Shown one piece after another: positions 17,164 through 27,900 of a stretch of DNA of 60,599 nt (position 1 is the first letter of the stretch; the number at the start of each line of letters is the position of its first letter). The DNA comes from a bacterium (lineage in GTDB: Bacteria; Planctomycetota; Planctomycetia; Planctomycetales; Planctomycetaceae). Location: positions 1 through 60,599 of the forward strand of contig WGMU01000039.1 in the NCBI GenBank assembly GCA_016124895.1. The letters are read 5' to 3'. Position numbers and translations under genes: made by a program. The notes under the pieces are model-generated. The model searched no databases, had not been told where the DNA came from, and was given only the letters and a program-made list of their open reading frames with translations.

Positions 17164-17426
17164 TCAGGTCGTGACGTACGTCGAAGACCGCAGCCGTTCG
17201 CCACTCGGGCAGAGGCAGTGCCAATCAAGCTGGCGAGAACAGGATACGCTGACCGTTTCTGTCCACCTGTCGTGATCCGTCGTTCAGCCATCAGATTCGC
17301 CACTCCGCAACTGTACGCGGCTGGTTGTTCCGGCCTGGGACAGCGATATACTCGCTTGTTTCCCGCAGTGGCGACTCCCAACCGCCACGACGAACCGGAA
17401 ACCAGGCAGCAGAAAAGAGTCTGATT

Positions 17427-17828
17427 GTGCTCGTCGAAATGGAACTCTCGCGGATCATCATCAGCGAGATTAACGGTCAGCAGGTTGTCTATCTGCGTGA
17501 GAAGGACGGCGATCGCGCCTTCCCGATTCTGATCGGCCTGTTTGAAGCGACGAGCATCAATCGCCGGCTGACCGAACCACCGCCGCCACGTCCGCTTTCA
17601 CACGACCTGATGAAAGGCATCATCATCGGTCTCGGCGGCGAACTGCAGGACGTTGTCATCACGGCGATGCTCGAACACACGTATTACGCACTGCTGCGAA
17701 TCCGCAAAGCCGACGGGGAGATCGCCGAAATTGACGCCCGCCCGAGTGATGCCATCGCACTCGCCGTTCATCACGATCCCGTCTGCCCGATCTTTGTGGA
17801 CGACGACGTGCTCGAAAAAGTGACATAA
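17427..17828 (+). CDS. Bifunctional nuclease-family (DUF151) protein
   Basis: The 133-residue product belongs to the DUF151/BFN domain family. Conserved family sequence includes LREKDGDRAFPILIGLFEATSI, KGIIIGLGGELQDVVI and ARPSDAIALAVHHDPVC. Family members include plant proteins described as having RNase and DNase activity; bacterial roles are unclear. GTG 17427 was chosen because AAAAGAG lies about 8 nt upstream and because relatives begin with a short hydrophobic lead before MELSRI. ATG 17439 is a possible alternative. The single domain occupies the whole protein. It is followed 185 nt later by DUF447. Confidence 0.85.
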   Translation: MLVEMELSRIIISEINGQQVVYLREKDGDRAFPILIGLFEATSINRRLTEPPPPRPLSHDLMKGIIIGLGGELQDVVITAMLEHTYYALLRIRKADGEIAEIDARPSDAIALAVHHDPVCPIFVDDDVLEKVT

Positions 17829-18013
17829 CGGATCCCTCAGGAAACGATTTCCGTACGGCGGACCTGCCACTGTCGCGGGCGACGGTGACGGGCGGGAAGT
17901 CTGCCAGACAGCAGCGGAAAGTTGTTCTGCACACCTACAATCGGAGACTCGCCAGGCGGCAGATCGGTTGCCGCTCCGATTCCCGTAACAGTTCTGACAG
18001 GCGATGACGCAGC

Positions 18014-18634
18014 ATGATTCTCGAAGGAGTCGTCACGAGTCAGAACGCGCTGGGTGAGCTGAACGTCGCGCCGATGGGGCCGATCGTCGAACCCGGAATG
18101 CAGCGATTTGTCCTGCGGCCGTTTCAGACATCAACGACGTACCGGAATCTCAAACAACAGCCATTCGGAGTGCTGCACGTTGTCGACGATGTTCTGTTGA
18201 TCGCCCGCGCCGCGATCGGCCATCTGGTCGAAACGCCGATGACATTCCCCGCGCTGCGTGTCCCCGGACGCGTGCTCACCGGAGCGTGCCGCTGGTATGA
18301 ATTTCGAGTCGTTTCAATCGACGATGCCACCGAACGCACGCAGATTGAAGGAGTTGTCGAGCACTGCGGCCGTCTCCGCGACAGCTTCGGATTCAATCGC
18401 GCGAAACATGCCGTGATCGAAGCGGCAATTGTCGCAACGCGGATCCATCTGCTTCCACCTGACGAGATCGCCGCTCAGTTTGAACGCCTGCGTTCGCCGG
18501 TCGAAAAGACGGGCGGCTCTGACGAACTCAAAGCGTTCGCGCTGCTGAACGAGTTCGTGCAGGAAAAACTCACCTCAGAAGATGCCGTTCCAGAAAATGC
18601 CGTCGCTGCCGATTCGTCGCTGGAGGACGAATGA
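18014..18634 (+). CDS. DUF447 family flavin-binding-type protein, H4MPT-linked
   Basis: The 206-residue protein matches DUF447 along its length: it opens with MILEGVVTSQN, contains NVAPMGPIVE, then a central VLHVVDDVLLIARAAIG and FGFNRAKHAVIEAAIVATR. DUF447 proteins have an FMN-binding-like split beta-barrel and are found mostly in methanogens, methylotrophs and planctomycetes, next to genes for tetrahydromethanopterin-linked C1 metabolism. The next gene, beta-RFAP synthase, overlaps its stop by 4 bp (ATGA), indicating translational coupling. A direct role in H4MPT synthesis is inferred from context; biochemical activity is unassigned. A C-terminal acidic tail ends the protein. Confidence 0.87.
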   Translation: MILEGVVTSQNALGELNVAPMGPIVEPGMQRFVLRPFQTSTTYRNLKQQPFGVLHVVDDVLLIARAAIGHLVETPMTFPALRVPGRVLTGACRWYEFRVVSIDDATERTQIEGVVEHCGRLRDSFGFNRAKHAVIEAAIVATRIHLLPPDEIAAQFERLRSPVEKTGGSDELKAFALLNEFVQEKLTSEDAVPENAVAADSSLEDE

Positions 18635-19710
18635 TGAGCGACACTTCCGGCAACAGTGCATCGCGACCGCGTTCGGTCACTGTGACAACGGGCTCGCGAC
18701 TGCACTTCGGACTGCTGACGCACCGCCCGCAGTCAGGCCGCGAATTCGGCGGAATCGGTGTGATGATCGATTCGCCCGGCTGGCAGATTGCCGTGTCGAC
18801 ATCGGGAGTGCGTGAATCGACGCCAGTGCCGGATTTGTCGCGAACAGGCAGTGTCACTGTTACGGTATCAGCCGCCGCCGCGACCGCGTGTGTGGACAGT
18901 GAGGAACGCGTGCGGCGAACGCTCGAACGCTGGGTACAGTCGACTCGCACCGACGTTGAGCAGGGAAGCCGATCCGCGTTGCCGGCCGACTTGCGCGTTC
19001 ACGTTGAGCGGGCGATTCCGGGTCATCGCGGGCTGGGTTCGGGGACACAACTGGGCCTGGCGATCGGGCGGGCGCTGAGCCTCGCTGCCGGCGAAGGGGA
19101 TCTCAACACGGGCGTCCTTGCCGAACGAACCGGCCGCGGCCTTCGCTCCGCTGTCGGAACATGGGGATTTGAACGCGGCGGATTGATCGTCGATGGCGGA
19201 AAACTGCCCGAGCAGACAGTGGGAACGTGCGTGTCTCGACTGGAGTTCCCCGCCGAGTGGCGATTCCTGCTGATTGCCCCGGCAGGCGGCTACGGGCTGT
19301 CCGGAGCAGACGAAGTCGCCGCGTTTGAGCGGCTGCAGGGAATGCCGGGTGAACGGTCCCAACGGTTATGCAGGATCGCGTTAATGGACCTGCTGCCGGC
19401 GATTGCAGAGACTGATGTCGCCGCCGCGTCGGCCGCATTGACTGAATACGGACGTGTCTCTGGTGAGTATTTCTCAGCGGTTCAGGGAGGCGTATTTGCC
19501 GACGATCGCATGGCGGACGTTGGCCACCTCGTGACGCATCGCGGTCGAGGCTTTTTTCAGACATCGTGGGGGCCGACCTGCGCAGCGCTCTGCGCAGGAG
19601 ACGAGGAAGCCGCCGAGTTGCGGCGCGAACTCGACACCACTCATTCCGGTCCACTCGTTCTTGTGACAGCCCGGCCGCTCAACCGCGGGGCATTGGTGAA
19701 GGCTGAATAG
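18631..19710 (+). CDS. Beta-ribofuranosylaminobenzene 5'-phosphate synthase (beta-RFAP synthase)
   Basis: This GHMP-kinase-superfamily enzyme condenses 4-hydroxybenzoate or p-aminobenzoate with phosphoribosyl pyrophosphate, releasing CO2 and pyrophosphate, in the first committed step of methanopterin synthesis. The 359-residue protein starts with the family signature TTGSRLHFGLL. It has the GHMP-like glycine motif AIPGHRGLGSGTQLGLAIG (residues about 127-145), GLRSAVGTWGFERGG, and a C-terminal FFQTSWGPTCAAL. ATG 18631 overlaps the DUF447 stop; ATG 18634 is equally possible. Together with DUF447 it implies the organism makes H4MPT and oxidises or detoxifies one-carbon units through it; the rest of that pathway is not in the window. 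Confidence 0.92.
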   Translation: MMSDTSGNSASRPRSVTVTTGSRLHFGLLTHRPQSGREFGGIGVMIDSPGWQIAVSTSGVRESTPVPDLSRTGSVTVTVSAAAATACVDSEERVRRTLERWVQSTRTDVEQGSRSALPADLRVHVERAIPGHRGLGSGTQLGLAIGRALSLAAGEGDLNTGVLAERTGRGLRSAVGTWGFERGGLIVDGGKLPEQTVGTCVSRLEFPAEWRFLLIAPAGGYGLSGADEVAAFERLQGMPGERSQRLCRIALMDLLPAIAETDVAAASAALTEYGRVSGEYFSAVQGGVFADDRMADVGHLVTHRGRGFFQTSWGPTCAALCAGDEEAAELRRELDTTHSGPLVLVTARPLNRGALVKAE

Positions 19711-19821
19711 AAGCGATGTCAGCCTTGCCGGTTGAGCCTCGCCCTTCCGCCTGGTGCAGCGTAGACTGCCCGCCCCTGCGACCGCTTACCCATCAGAAAC
19801 CCTTAATGCTCGATCAGACCC

Positions 19822-20979
19822 ATGGACTCTCAGAACCAGCATTTCGAAACCCGTTCAGTTCACGCGGGTGTGGCAAAGGACAACTCGTACAACAGCGTTA
19901 TCACGCCGATTTATCCGTCTTCGACGTTCTACTGGGACGACCTGCAGACGACCCGCGGTTACGACTACACACGCAGCGGCAACCCGACGCGCACGGGACT
20001 CGAACAGAATATCGCCGCGCTGGAAGGCGGCATCGACTGCCGGGCAACCTGCACCGGCATGTCTGCAATCACTGCGGTGCTGCACATGTTTCAGCCGGGG
20101 GATCACATCATCGCGTCGGACGATATCTACGGTGGCACATATCGTCTGTTTGCCGACGTGTTCACTCGACAGGGACTGGAGTTCTCGTTCGTCAAAATGA
20201 CCGACCCGGCGAACGTCAAAGCGGCAGTCAGACCAAACACGAAGTGCATCTGGATCGAAACTCCCAGCAACCCACTGATGAACATTGTCGACATTGCCGC
20301 GGTCGTTGAGGTCGCTCAGTCGGCGGGTGCGATCACGATTGCGGACAATACGTTCCTCTCGCCGTATCTGCAGCGGCCGTTCGAGTTTGGTGTCGATATC
20401 GTTCTGCACTCAACGACGAAATATATCAACGGGCACTCGGATGTGGTCGGTGGAGCCGTCGTCACCCGCGACAAAGAGAACGCCGAGCGAGTCGCTTATC
20501 TGGTCAACGCGCTCGGGCTGGGCTGTTCGCCTTTCGATGCCTGGCTCGTTCTGCGTGGTGTGAAAACGCTGGCGCCGCGAATGGAAGCACATCAGCGCGG
20601 CGCGATGGCGCTCGCGGAAATGCTCGACGCGCACCCGGCTGTCGAAAAGGTTTATTACCCCGGCCTGCCAACGCATCCGCAGTACGATCTGGCCAAACGG
20701 CAGCAAAAGGGATTCGGCGCGATGATGAGCTTTGACGTCGTCGGTGGCCGACCGGCGGCCGAACACATCTTCAGGACAGCGAGGCTGTACTCACTGGCCG
20801 AATCGCTCGGCGGTGTCGAATCGCTGTTCGAGTATCCCGAGTCGATGAGTCACGCCTCAATGACGCTCGAAGCTCGCCGCAACGCCGGCATCACCGAAAA
20901 GACAATCCGGGTCTCCGTCGGAATCGAAAACCCGGATGACCTGGTTGCTGATATGCAGCAGGCGCTGGATTCGATCTGA
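19822..20979 (+). CDS. Trans-sulfuration PLP enzyme (cystathionine gamma-synthase/lyase type)
   Basis: The 385-residue protein is a Cys/Met-metabolism PLP enzyme. Recognisable sites are RGYDYTRSGNPTR, the cofactor-stacking CTGMSAITAVLH, SDDIYGGTYRLF, the Asp pairing with the pyridine N in TIADNTF, the Schiff-base lysine in HSTTKYINGHSD (about residue 200), and SLGGVESLFEYP near the C-terminus. Its length fits MetB, MetC and CGL. Family members interconvert cysteine, homocysteine and cystathionine; sequence alone does not decide between synthase and lyase. The start is ATG 19822, 111 nt after the RFAP synthase gene. It converges on the leftward Val/Gln/Pro-rich gene with 13 nt between stops. 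Confidence 0.93.
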   Translation: MDSQNQHFETRSVHAGVAKDNSYNSVITPIYPSSTFYWDDLQTTRGYDYTRSGNPTRTGLEQNIAALEGGIDCRATCTGMSAITAVLHMFQPGDHIIASDDIYGGTYRLFADVFTRQGLEFSFVKMTDPANVKAAVRPNTKCIWIETPSNPLMNIVDIAAVVEVAQSAGAITIADNTFLSPYLQRPFEFGVDIVLHSTTKYINGHSDVVGGAVVTRDKENAERVAYLVNALGLGCSPFDAWLVLRGVKTLAPRMEAHQRGAMALAEMLDAHPAVEKVYYPGLPTHPQYDLAKRQQKGFGAMMSFDVVGGRPAAEHIFRTARLYSLAESLGGVESLFEYPESMSHASMTLEARRNAGITEKTIRVSVGIENPDDLVADMQQALDSI

Positions 20980-20992
20980 CGTCAGACCGTCG

Positions 20993-21766
20993 TCAGCGAA
21001 CAACCGGGACCTGCGTCGGCACATACTCGTAAGTCACGACCTGCTCTTTTCGAGTGCGCTGAACCGGAACCTGAACGGTTACGGGAACCTGCATGGTCTG
21101 CGTCGTTGGCTGGTAATCGAGTACCTGACGCGTCTGGTATTGAGTGACGTAATTTGTCACCGGTGCCTGAAACGTGTACTGCTGGTCGACCCAGACCTGC
21201 CTGTTCTCGACTGACTCGACCATTTGAGTCACCGGAGCGCCCGCCGCAAACGCCGACGTCACGCCCAGTCCGTTCTGCACGCACTGGCACTGGGTGGTCA
21301 CCGGCCGCTGTACGCGGACAGGCACGTTCTGCAGAACGCGCTGAGTGCCAACCATCGTCTCCGTTGTCTGAACCGGAACGCTGACCGCGATCGGGATATT
21401 CCGATAGATCGGCTGCATAACCGTCTTCTGGTAAGTCTCGTACCGGACCTGACTGGTCATCACCGTTTCGACACGGTCGACTTCAGAAACGCGGGGCACT
21501 GCCTGATACACGGTCTGCATCTGAACGCACGGCGCAGGAGCTGGCGCGGCCTGCGCCTGCTGACACGGACCACAGTTTGCCGCCAGCGGGGCAACTGGAG
21601 CCGGCGGAGCCCCCGTTGCAAACGCGGACTGAGCTGGAGGAACCCAGACCTGTGTGGACTGAGAAACTGGTGCCGGAGGTCCGCACGGGACTCCCGCCAG
21701 AGCAACCTGCGACGCGACGCAGGCTATCAGAAATACGCAAACTGACGCTGTGAATCGTCCAATCAT
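20993..21766 (-). CDS. Exported Val/Gln/Pro-rich repeat protein
   Basis: The 257-residue product starts at ATG 21766, with AGAGGAGAGAG just upstream, followed by a signal peptide (SVCVFLIACVASQVALAG). The mature part is low-complexity. A Pro/Ala/Gln-rich stretch with several CGPC/CVQ-type cysteines comes first (about residues 27-90). The remainder repeats motifs such as VRYETYQKTVMQPIYRNIPI, VQVPVQRTRKEQV and QVPVTVQVPV, where aromatic, Val and Pro residues alternate. No enzyme family is recognised. Valine/glutamine/tyrosine-rich exported proteins are frequent in planctomycetes and may be cell-envelope components. A promoter-like sequence lies upstream at 21806-21834. Confidence 0.75.
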   Translation of the reverse strand: MIGRFTASVCVFLIACVASQVALAGVPCGPPAPVSQSTQVWVPPAQSAFATGAPPAPVAPLAANCGPCQQAQAAPAPAPCVQMQTVYQAVPRVSEVDRVETVMTSQVRYETYQKTVMQPIYRNIPIAVSVPVQTTETMVGTQRVLQNVPVRVQRPVTTQCQCVQNGLGVTSAFAAGAPVTQMVESVENRQVWVDQQYTFQAPVTNYVTQYQTRQVLDYQPTTQTMQVPVTVQVPVQRTRKEQVVTYEYVPTQVPVVR

Positions 21767-21805
21767 TGTCTCTCTCCTCTGAATGGACAAAGTTACGATT
21801 GCGAC

Positions 21806-21834
21806 GATTCTGTCGGATATTTCAATTATGTCAA
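21806..21834 (-). promoter_or_regulatory. Sigma-70-like promoter upstream of the Val/Gln/Pro-rich protein gene
   Basis: On the minus strand TTGACA (21834-21829) is followed, 17 bp later, by AGAATC (21811-21806). The -35 is perfect and the -10 weak. The stretch is markedly AT-rich for this genome and lies 40-70 nt upstream of the start codon. Confidence 0.45.
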
Positions 21835-22041
21835 CTGCGCATATTTCCTATTTTTACAGCCGATTGCAGAAGGCACAGTTCAGCATCCGGACAGATACAG
21901 AGTGATGAACGACTGCTCGAGGCCTCAGCAGCGCCACCGCCCAAAACTCGTAACTTCGGAGAGCCGGCCATTAAACGGGGCTCTCATGTAGACTGACGGG
22001 CCGATCGCGGTGCGGTCTTCTGGACACGAAGCACCAAATGC

Positions 22042-24804
22042 TCAGACGGCACCGACATCCGACTGCCCACTCCTGCCTCCCTCATCCTCCCCGAGCAGAT
22101 CGTCCGATCGCGCGGACTCAATCATCATCTCGGTGCAGTGGGTGTCGACGCGGCGGCAGGCGTCGGTGAGCTGAGCAATGACGTCGAGCAGTTCGCTGCG
22201 CCAGGCCGAGTCGACGGGAACGTGCTGCAGAAACTCGTCGCACAGCAGAATGAATCGCAGCACGTGACGGAAGACGATGCCCTCCTGTTTCGCGAGGCGG
22301 CGAGTGGTGATCAGCTTGTTGAAGTCGCCGCCGAAGTGCAGCAGTTCGCCCGCCGCCCAGACGTCTGTCATCGGGATGTCTGTCACGGCGGGAAATTCGG
22401 AGCGGAACAGCCGCAGCAGCTTCTCGGGGAAATTCAGCGGCCGAATCCATTCATCGGGATCAAACGGCTCATCCTCGTCGGGCTTCTGACCGGTTCCAAG
22501 TTCGGCAGCCGACGCTACGCCACGTTGCAGCAGTTCCGGGTCGAGGAATTCGCGTGTGAAAAGGCTCGGCGGCAGAACGTCTCCCCGCGGGATCCGCAGT
22601 GCTCTCGACAGGCCCCCCGGAAAAGCGAGCACACTTTCAAGCGCCTGAATCCGCTCGGCCCCGTCGGCATACGGTAGCAGCTCGACGAGAAACATTCCGT
22701 ACAAGGGGTTCACGCTGCGAAACGTCAGCAGCGGCGCGAGCGTTTCCGTCTGGTACGCGTGCGCTGGTTCGTAGCCGTCGTCCTGATCGTCGCCATCCTG
22801 AACAAGCCGCGGTCCCGACGATCTTTCGCCCGGCTTCTTTGGCCCGATCTGAACGCCCTGCGCTTCAAGGAGAAACTTGAGTGACGACGTCAACTTCTGC
22901 GGCTTCTTCGAGTCCTCCTCCGCAGGGCCGGCTCCCCCCGGCCGATCATTTTCCGACGGTGCAGAATCGGCGTCCTCAGTGCCAGAGTCATCCTCTGCAA
23001 TGCTGGTCTGTGTCACAGGTGACGTAGTTTGGCTGGCGGCATCCGGCTCTGCGGAGGAGGACGGTGCCTCTTCGGCACCTGGATCCAGCGACATCTCGTC
23101 GTCTTCGTCAAGCAGGCCGCTACCAAACTCATCCTCATCGACAACTTCGCTCTGCGCTTGGGCATCAGCCGGATCGACATAGTTGCCCGTCCATGCCGCC
23201 GTTTCCCCGAAACGTCCATCGGCGGCGAGTTCCCGCACCTGTACCGCCAGCGGTTTCGCTTCATCCGGGGCGTCAATGACCGGTGGCGGCGGAGCGAGCG
23301 TCACATAGCCAGCGGCTTCCAGCGTACGCAGCATCTCAACGAGCCGACGTTGTGCCTTTGTCTTTCCCTTGTCGTCCATCAGCCGCTTGCTGATCGCTGA
23401 CCGGACGAGCGACACATCGGCCGAGAGGCTCAGCAGATACGCCAGCAGTCGCCACGGCATCGGCCCCTGGCTGCGCAGGCTGGCTGGGGGTGCGTCGATC
23501 AGTTTCTGAAACTGCGCCTCATTCCAGTACTGCTCGGTCTTCCGCCGTGTCGGCATCTTCTTCTTGAGCTGCTTGCGTTTTTTGATCAGCAGCGGGTCTT
23601 TGGTGTCTTCGGGAATCTGATCAAGCCGTTGTTTGAACCGAAGAATCCGCACATCGTCCTCATGCGCGATCGCGTAGACGTGACCATCAGTATCGAACTG
23701 CGGCCGTCCCGCGCGGCCGAACATCTGATGCGCCGAGCTGGGATCGATCAGCGTCTTCTTCCCCGGCGGACCTTTCAGCAGCGATGTCAGCAGCACCGAC
23801 CGGGCCGGTAGATTCATTCCTGCGGCCAGAGTTTCCGTGCAGACGCAGACACTCAGCAGCTTGCGCTGAAACAGATCCTCGACGATCCGCTTGAATTTCG
23901 GCAGCAATCCGGCGTGATGCACGGCCACACCGCGCAGCAGCAGCGTCTTCAGTTTCGGTCCGATACCCTTCGACCAGTCGTGCTGTTTGACTTCTTCGAC
24001 GAGCAGTTTTTGTTGCTCGTCGCGAATGATTGACTTGCCTTTCAGCGTTTCCGCGACGCTCCAGCATTCCTCGCGGTTGAAGCAGAACAGCAGCATCGGC
24101 GTACGGCGCGATTCCTCATCGCCGCTTGCCATGATCTCAATCTGTTCGGTCAGCAGTTGATCTTCGATCCAGTGAAACCGCAGCGGCACCTTGCGCTCAG
24201 TCGACTGAATCAGGTCGAGCCGCCGACCATGCGAGCGGTACAGCCAGCCGAGAAACTCCGCCGTGTTGCCGACTGTCGCCGAGAGCAGCATCAGTCGCAC
24301 ATGTTTCGGCAGAAGTTCGAGCGTCAGTTCCCAGACGATGCCTCGTTCCGGATCGTTGAAACTGTGAAACTCGTCCATCACGACGGCCGAGACGCCACTG
24401 AAGTCGTGTGCTTCGCGATGCAGCAGCCGGTTGAGCAGAATCTCGGCGACGACAACCAGCACGCGGGCGTCCGGATTCACTTTGCGGTTGCCAGTGACAA
24501 GCCCCACGTCTTCCGCCCGAAAGCCCCAGCGCACAGCAGCCTGCTGAATTTCGTGAAACTTCTGCTCGGTCAGGGCGATCAGCGGCGTCGTGTAATAGGC
24601 AATCGAACCTGCGTGCAGAGCCTCGAAGAGAGCTGCTTCAGCAATCAGCGTCTTGCCGGTCCCGGTCGGAGCACAGATCAGCACGCCCTGCTGGCACGTG
24701 AACCAGGCGAGCAGAGCCTCTTCCTGAACGGGATACGGTTCATACTGCAGCGCGTCGAGATACTGCGAAGCGTAGTCATCACGCGCCGGCGTCGGATTCG
24801 ACAT
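22042..24804 (-). CDS. Ski2-like DEAD/DEAH-box helicase
   Basis: The 920-residue superfamily 2 helicase starts at ATG 24804 ([10 protein letters not shown]); the frame is open 32 codons further up but without helicase sequence. Motifs in order: Walker A APTGTGKT (motif I), VVMDEFHSF (motif II, DEFH), LLSATVGN (motif III), [12 protein letters not shown] and [11 protein letters not shown] (motif VI). A basic segment ([20 protein letters not shown]) follows, then a long acidic, serine-rich, probably disordered linker (about residues 540-680), and a helical C-terminal domain of the kind called DUF3516 in related bacterial Ski2-like helicases. The expected activity is ATP-dependent unwinding of RNA or DNA; the cellular task is unknown. 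Confidence 0.92.
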   Translation of the reverse strand: MSNPTPARDDYASQYLDALQYEPYPVQEEALLAWFTCQQGVLICAPTGTGKTLIAEAALFEALHAGSIAYYTTPLIALTEQKFHEIQQAAVRWGFRAEDVGLVTGNRKVNPDARVLVVVAEILLNRLLHREAHDFSGVSAVVMDEFHSFNDPERGIVWELTLELLPKHVRLMLLSATVGNTAEFLGWLYRSHGRRLDLIQSTERKVPLRFHWIEDQLLTEQIEIMASGDEESRRTPMLLFCFNREECWSVAETLKGKSIIRDEQQKLLVEEVKQHDWSKGIGPKLKTLLLRGVAVHHAGLLPKFKRIVEDLFQRKLLSVCVCTETLAAGMNLPARSVLLTSLLKGPPGKKTLIDPSSAHQMFGRAGRPQFDTDGHVYAIAHEDDVRILRFKQRLDQIPEDTKDPLLIKKRKQLKKKMPTRRKTEQYWNEAQFQKLIDAPPASLRSQGPMPWRLLAYLLSLSADVSLVRSAISKRLMDDKGKTKAQRRLVEMLRTLEAAGYVTLAPPPPVIDAPDEAKPLAVQVRELAADGRFGETAAWTGNYVDPADAQAQSEVVDEDEFGSGLLDEDDEMSLDPGAEEAPSSSAEPDAASQTTSPVTQTSIAEDDSGTEDADSAPSENDRPGGAGPAEEDSKKPQKLTSSLKFLLEAQGVQIGPKKPGERSSGPRLVQDGDDQDDGYEPAHAYQTETLAPLLTFRSVNPLYGMFLVELLPYADGAERIQALESVLAFPGGLSRALRIPRGDVLPPSLFTREFLDPELLQRGVASAAELGTGQKPDEDEPFDPDEWIRPLNFPEKLLRLFRSEFPAVTDIPMTDVWAAGELLHFGGDFNKLITTRRLAKQEGIVFRHVLRFILLCDEFLQHVPVDSAWRSELLDVIAQLTDACRRVDTHCTEMMIESARSDDLLGEDEGGRSGQSDVGAV

Positions 24805-24934
24805 CGCTGCGGTACTGTCCGTTGAGAAAAAGATTTGCCGGAGGATGAGATTGAGACAAAGCACGTCAATCTCAGAAGAAGGAGTGTGACACAGGCACAA
24901 CAGCGGCGAAACCGTCCTGTCGGCGCAGAAAAAA

Positions 24935-24966
24935 AGCCCTCGTCCACTGGCTGGCGGACGAAGGCT
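24935..24966 (-). terminator. Rho-independent terminator of the giant repeat gene
   Basis: An 11-bp stem with one G-U-type mismatch (24935-24945 with 24956-24966) and a 10-nt loop is followed on the minus strand by seven T. It lies about 33 nt after the giant gene's stop. Confidence 0.9.
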
Positions 24967-24998
24967 CGTGAGAACTCCGCGGTCACTGCGACTCGCGA

Positions 24999-27900
24999 TT
25001 ACTCATACAGGAACGGGAAGTCTGCTTCGGAGAACGTTTCGTCGATCTCGCTGGCCGAGGCATCAATGACGTCAGTTCCCGCGTTACCGGCGATGCGGTC
25101 GACACCGCCGTTGCCTCGCAGCGTGTCATTGCCAGAGCCACCCGAGATCATGTCGTTGCTGGCTCCGCCGATCAGCACGTCGTTGCCGTCGAGACCGAGC
25201 AGCGTGTCGTTACCACCTTCGCCAACAGCGAAGTCGTCTCCACTGCCGGCGTTGATGCCGTCAGCGCCGTCGCCGCCGTAAATTGCATCGTTTCCGCTGC
25301 CACCGAACAGCAGGTCGGCATCGGCGTCGCCGTAAATCAGGTCATCGCCTTCTCCGCCGCGAAGTGTGTCTGCACCGGAGTTACCTCGCAGCGTATCGTT
25401 ACCCGCTCCGCCATCGGCACTGTCGTTGCCGGCACCGCCCGTCAGCACATCGTTGCCGGCGCCGCCACTCAGGCTGTCGTTGCCACCGTACCCGTTGATG
25501 TTGTCATTGCCCGAGCCGCCCAGCAGCGTGTCGTTGCCCGGCCCGCCGACCAGCATCACAGAGCCGCCCGTGTAGCCGCTGGCGTCGAGCAGGCTGTCTG
25601 TCGGCCCAGCGACCAGAGCCACGCCTTCGACACTGATCAACACGAGACCTGTGCCAGCATCCGTCAGCACAACATGCGTGCCGACAAGCTCTGTCGTGTC
25701 GAAGCCTGTGCCGCCGTCGAGCACGACCGTTCCGCTGCCACCCGCCAGCGAGTCGTCCCCGGCAAAGCCTGACAGGAACGTCTTCATCGTCGAGGCTGAT
25801 GCGTCAAGTCGATTGGCCGAGGCGCCGCCGTTCAGTCGTCCTTCTTCGAAGTTCCTAATCGAATCCGTGCCGGCACCGGTTGTCTGAGTATCGGTCAGCG
25901 TCAGATTATTGTCGGCGGAGACAACGACCTGGTCGCCGGTTCCGGCACCACCATCGAGCGAATCGTTCCCCTGGCCACCGTCAATCGTGTCGTCGCCAGC
26001 ACCGCCAGACAGTGTGTCGTTCCCGTCGCCGCCGCTGATGATGTCGATGCCTGACCCACCGCTGATGACGTCATTGCCACCGAGCCCTGTCAGCGTGTTC
26101 TTCGATGACGATCCTGACGCGTCGATTACGTTGGCACTGCCGCCACCTGTCAGGCTGACGTTCTCGATGCCGACGAGCGTGTCGCTCCCCAGACCGGTCA
26201 GCGAGACATCGGTCAGGACGAAGCTGACGTCACCGGATTCTGCCAGGAAGTCGTTGCCGGCACCGCCGTTGAGATAATCATCGCCGAGTCCGCCGACAAG
26301 CTGGTCGACGGAGCCCTGCCCATACAGGAAATCGTTGCCGTCGCCGCCGTCGAGCTGGTCGCGACCGCCAGCACCCCGCAGCGTATCGCTGCCTCCAAAT
26401 CCGAAGAGCTGATCGTCACCGGCAAAACCGATGACTTTGTCATGCCCGTCTGAACCGAGGAATGTGTCGTCGCCATCGCCGAGATAAACAACACTCGTGT
26501 TGCCGTGGAAGGCGGTCAGGTCAACCAGAACGCCGGTTTCACCTGTCTTCAGCACGACGCGTTCCAGATCAATCAGCGTGTCGTTTCCGGCGCCGACCAT
26601 CGTCGTGTCGGTCACGACAAAGCCCCCCGTTCCGATGTCACGATCCATGTCGGAACTGGCACCGCCATCGATTGTATCGTCGCCTTCGCCGCCAGACAGA
26701 TCGTCGCGACCGCCCTGGCCACGCAAAAGGTCGTTACCCGCGCCGCCTTCCAGTGTGTCAAGGTGAGCCCCGCCGATCAGCCAGTCGTCGCCGTCGTTAC
26801 CGACCAGCCAATCATTGCCGCCGCCACCGCGAACCGTGTCTCCGCCGGAGCCGCCGAGGAAGGTGTCGTCACCGTCGTCGAGATCGACTTCCGCGCTGCC
26901 GCTGAAACCGGTCGCATCGAACGAGTCATTGCCAGTGCTACCAAACAACCGAGCGTAATCGATGCTGTCGAGCACGTCGGTTTTGCCGTCGGCAATGAGG
27001 GCTGTATCCGTCAGCGTGAGAGTGCCAGCCGCCGTGAAGGTGATCCGGTCTGTACCGGTTCCCCCCGCCAGTGTGTCGTTCGTCTGGCTGCCGACGATGG
27101 AGTCGTCGCCCGCTCCAGCATTAACGTTGACTCCGACACTCGTCAGAGCGCTCGCGTCGATCGTGTCAGCACCGTCTCCGGTGCTGACCGACAGGCTTGT
27201 GATGCCCGACCCCGTCAGGTCCGTTGCAAAACTGATCGAGTCCGCAGCGCCACCGGCCCCGTGCGTTGCAGCATCAATTGTCAGGATCGAAATGTTCGAG
27301 AATGTGACCGACTCGAAGCCCACTCCGCCACTGCTCCCTGTAATGTCCGTGTTTCCGCCGGTCGAGCTGACGGAAATGACATCGCCCGCATTCGGCGAAA
27401 CGAACGTCAGGTCTGCCATCATGTCGAGCGTGACGGGTTCCAGACCGGTGAACGTGATCGGCGAACCATCGATCGTGATCACGCCGTTACCGTTCGTTGT
27501 TCCGTCAGGCGTGTAAATCGCAGACTCACCGCCACTGCCCTGCACCGAAAGGTCATCTCCCGTCGCCGATGTCTGCCCGCCGCCGTTGAACGTGATACCG
27601 CCATCTGGAACGGCATCGCCACCAGTCAGGTCGACCAGCAATGAGTCATCATCGCTTGATCCGTTAATGACCAGCGAAGCGACCTGGGACGCATCCTGCA
27701 GCAGCAGGACAGTCATGTTGGCGGAAACCTGAATCTGACTACCGATTCGTTCGATGACGAAGCTGTCCGCCACCGTGTCGTTTGCGTCCCCCTGAGCGTT
27801 GAACGTAAAGCCGAACGGATTCGGCGACGACAGGCTTTCAATGTTGACGTAGTTGACGTTGACCACGCCGTTGCCGGTGATGGTGCCACTCGTCGGCGAG

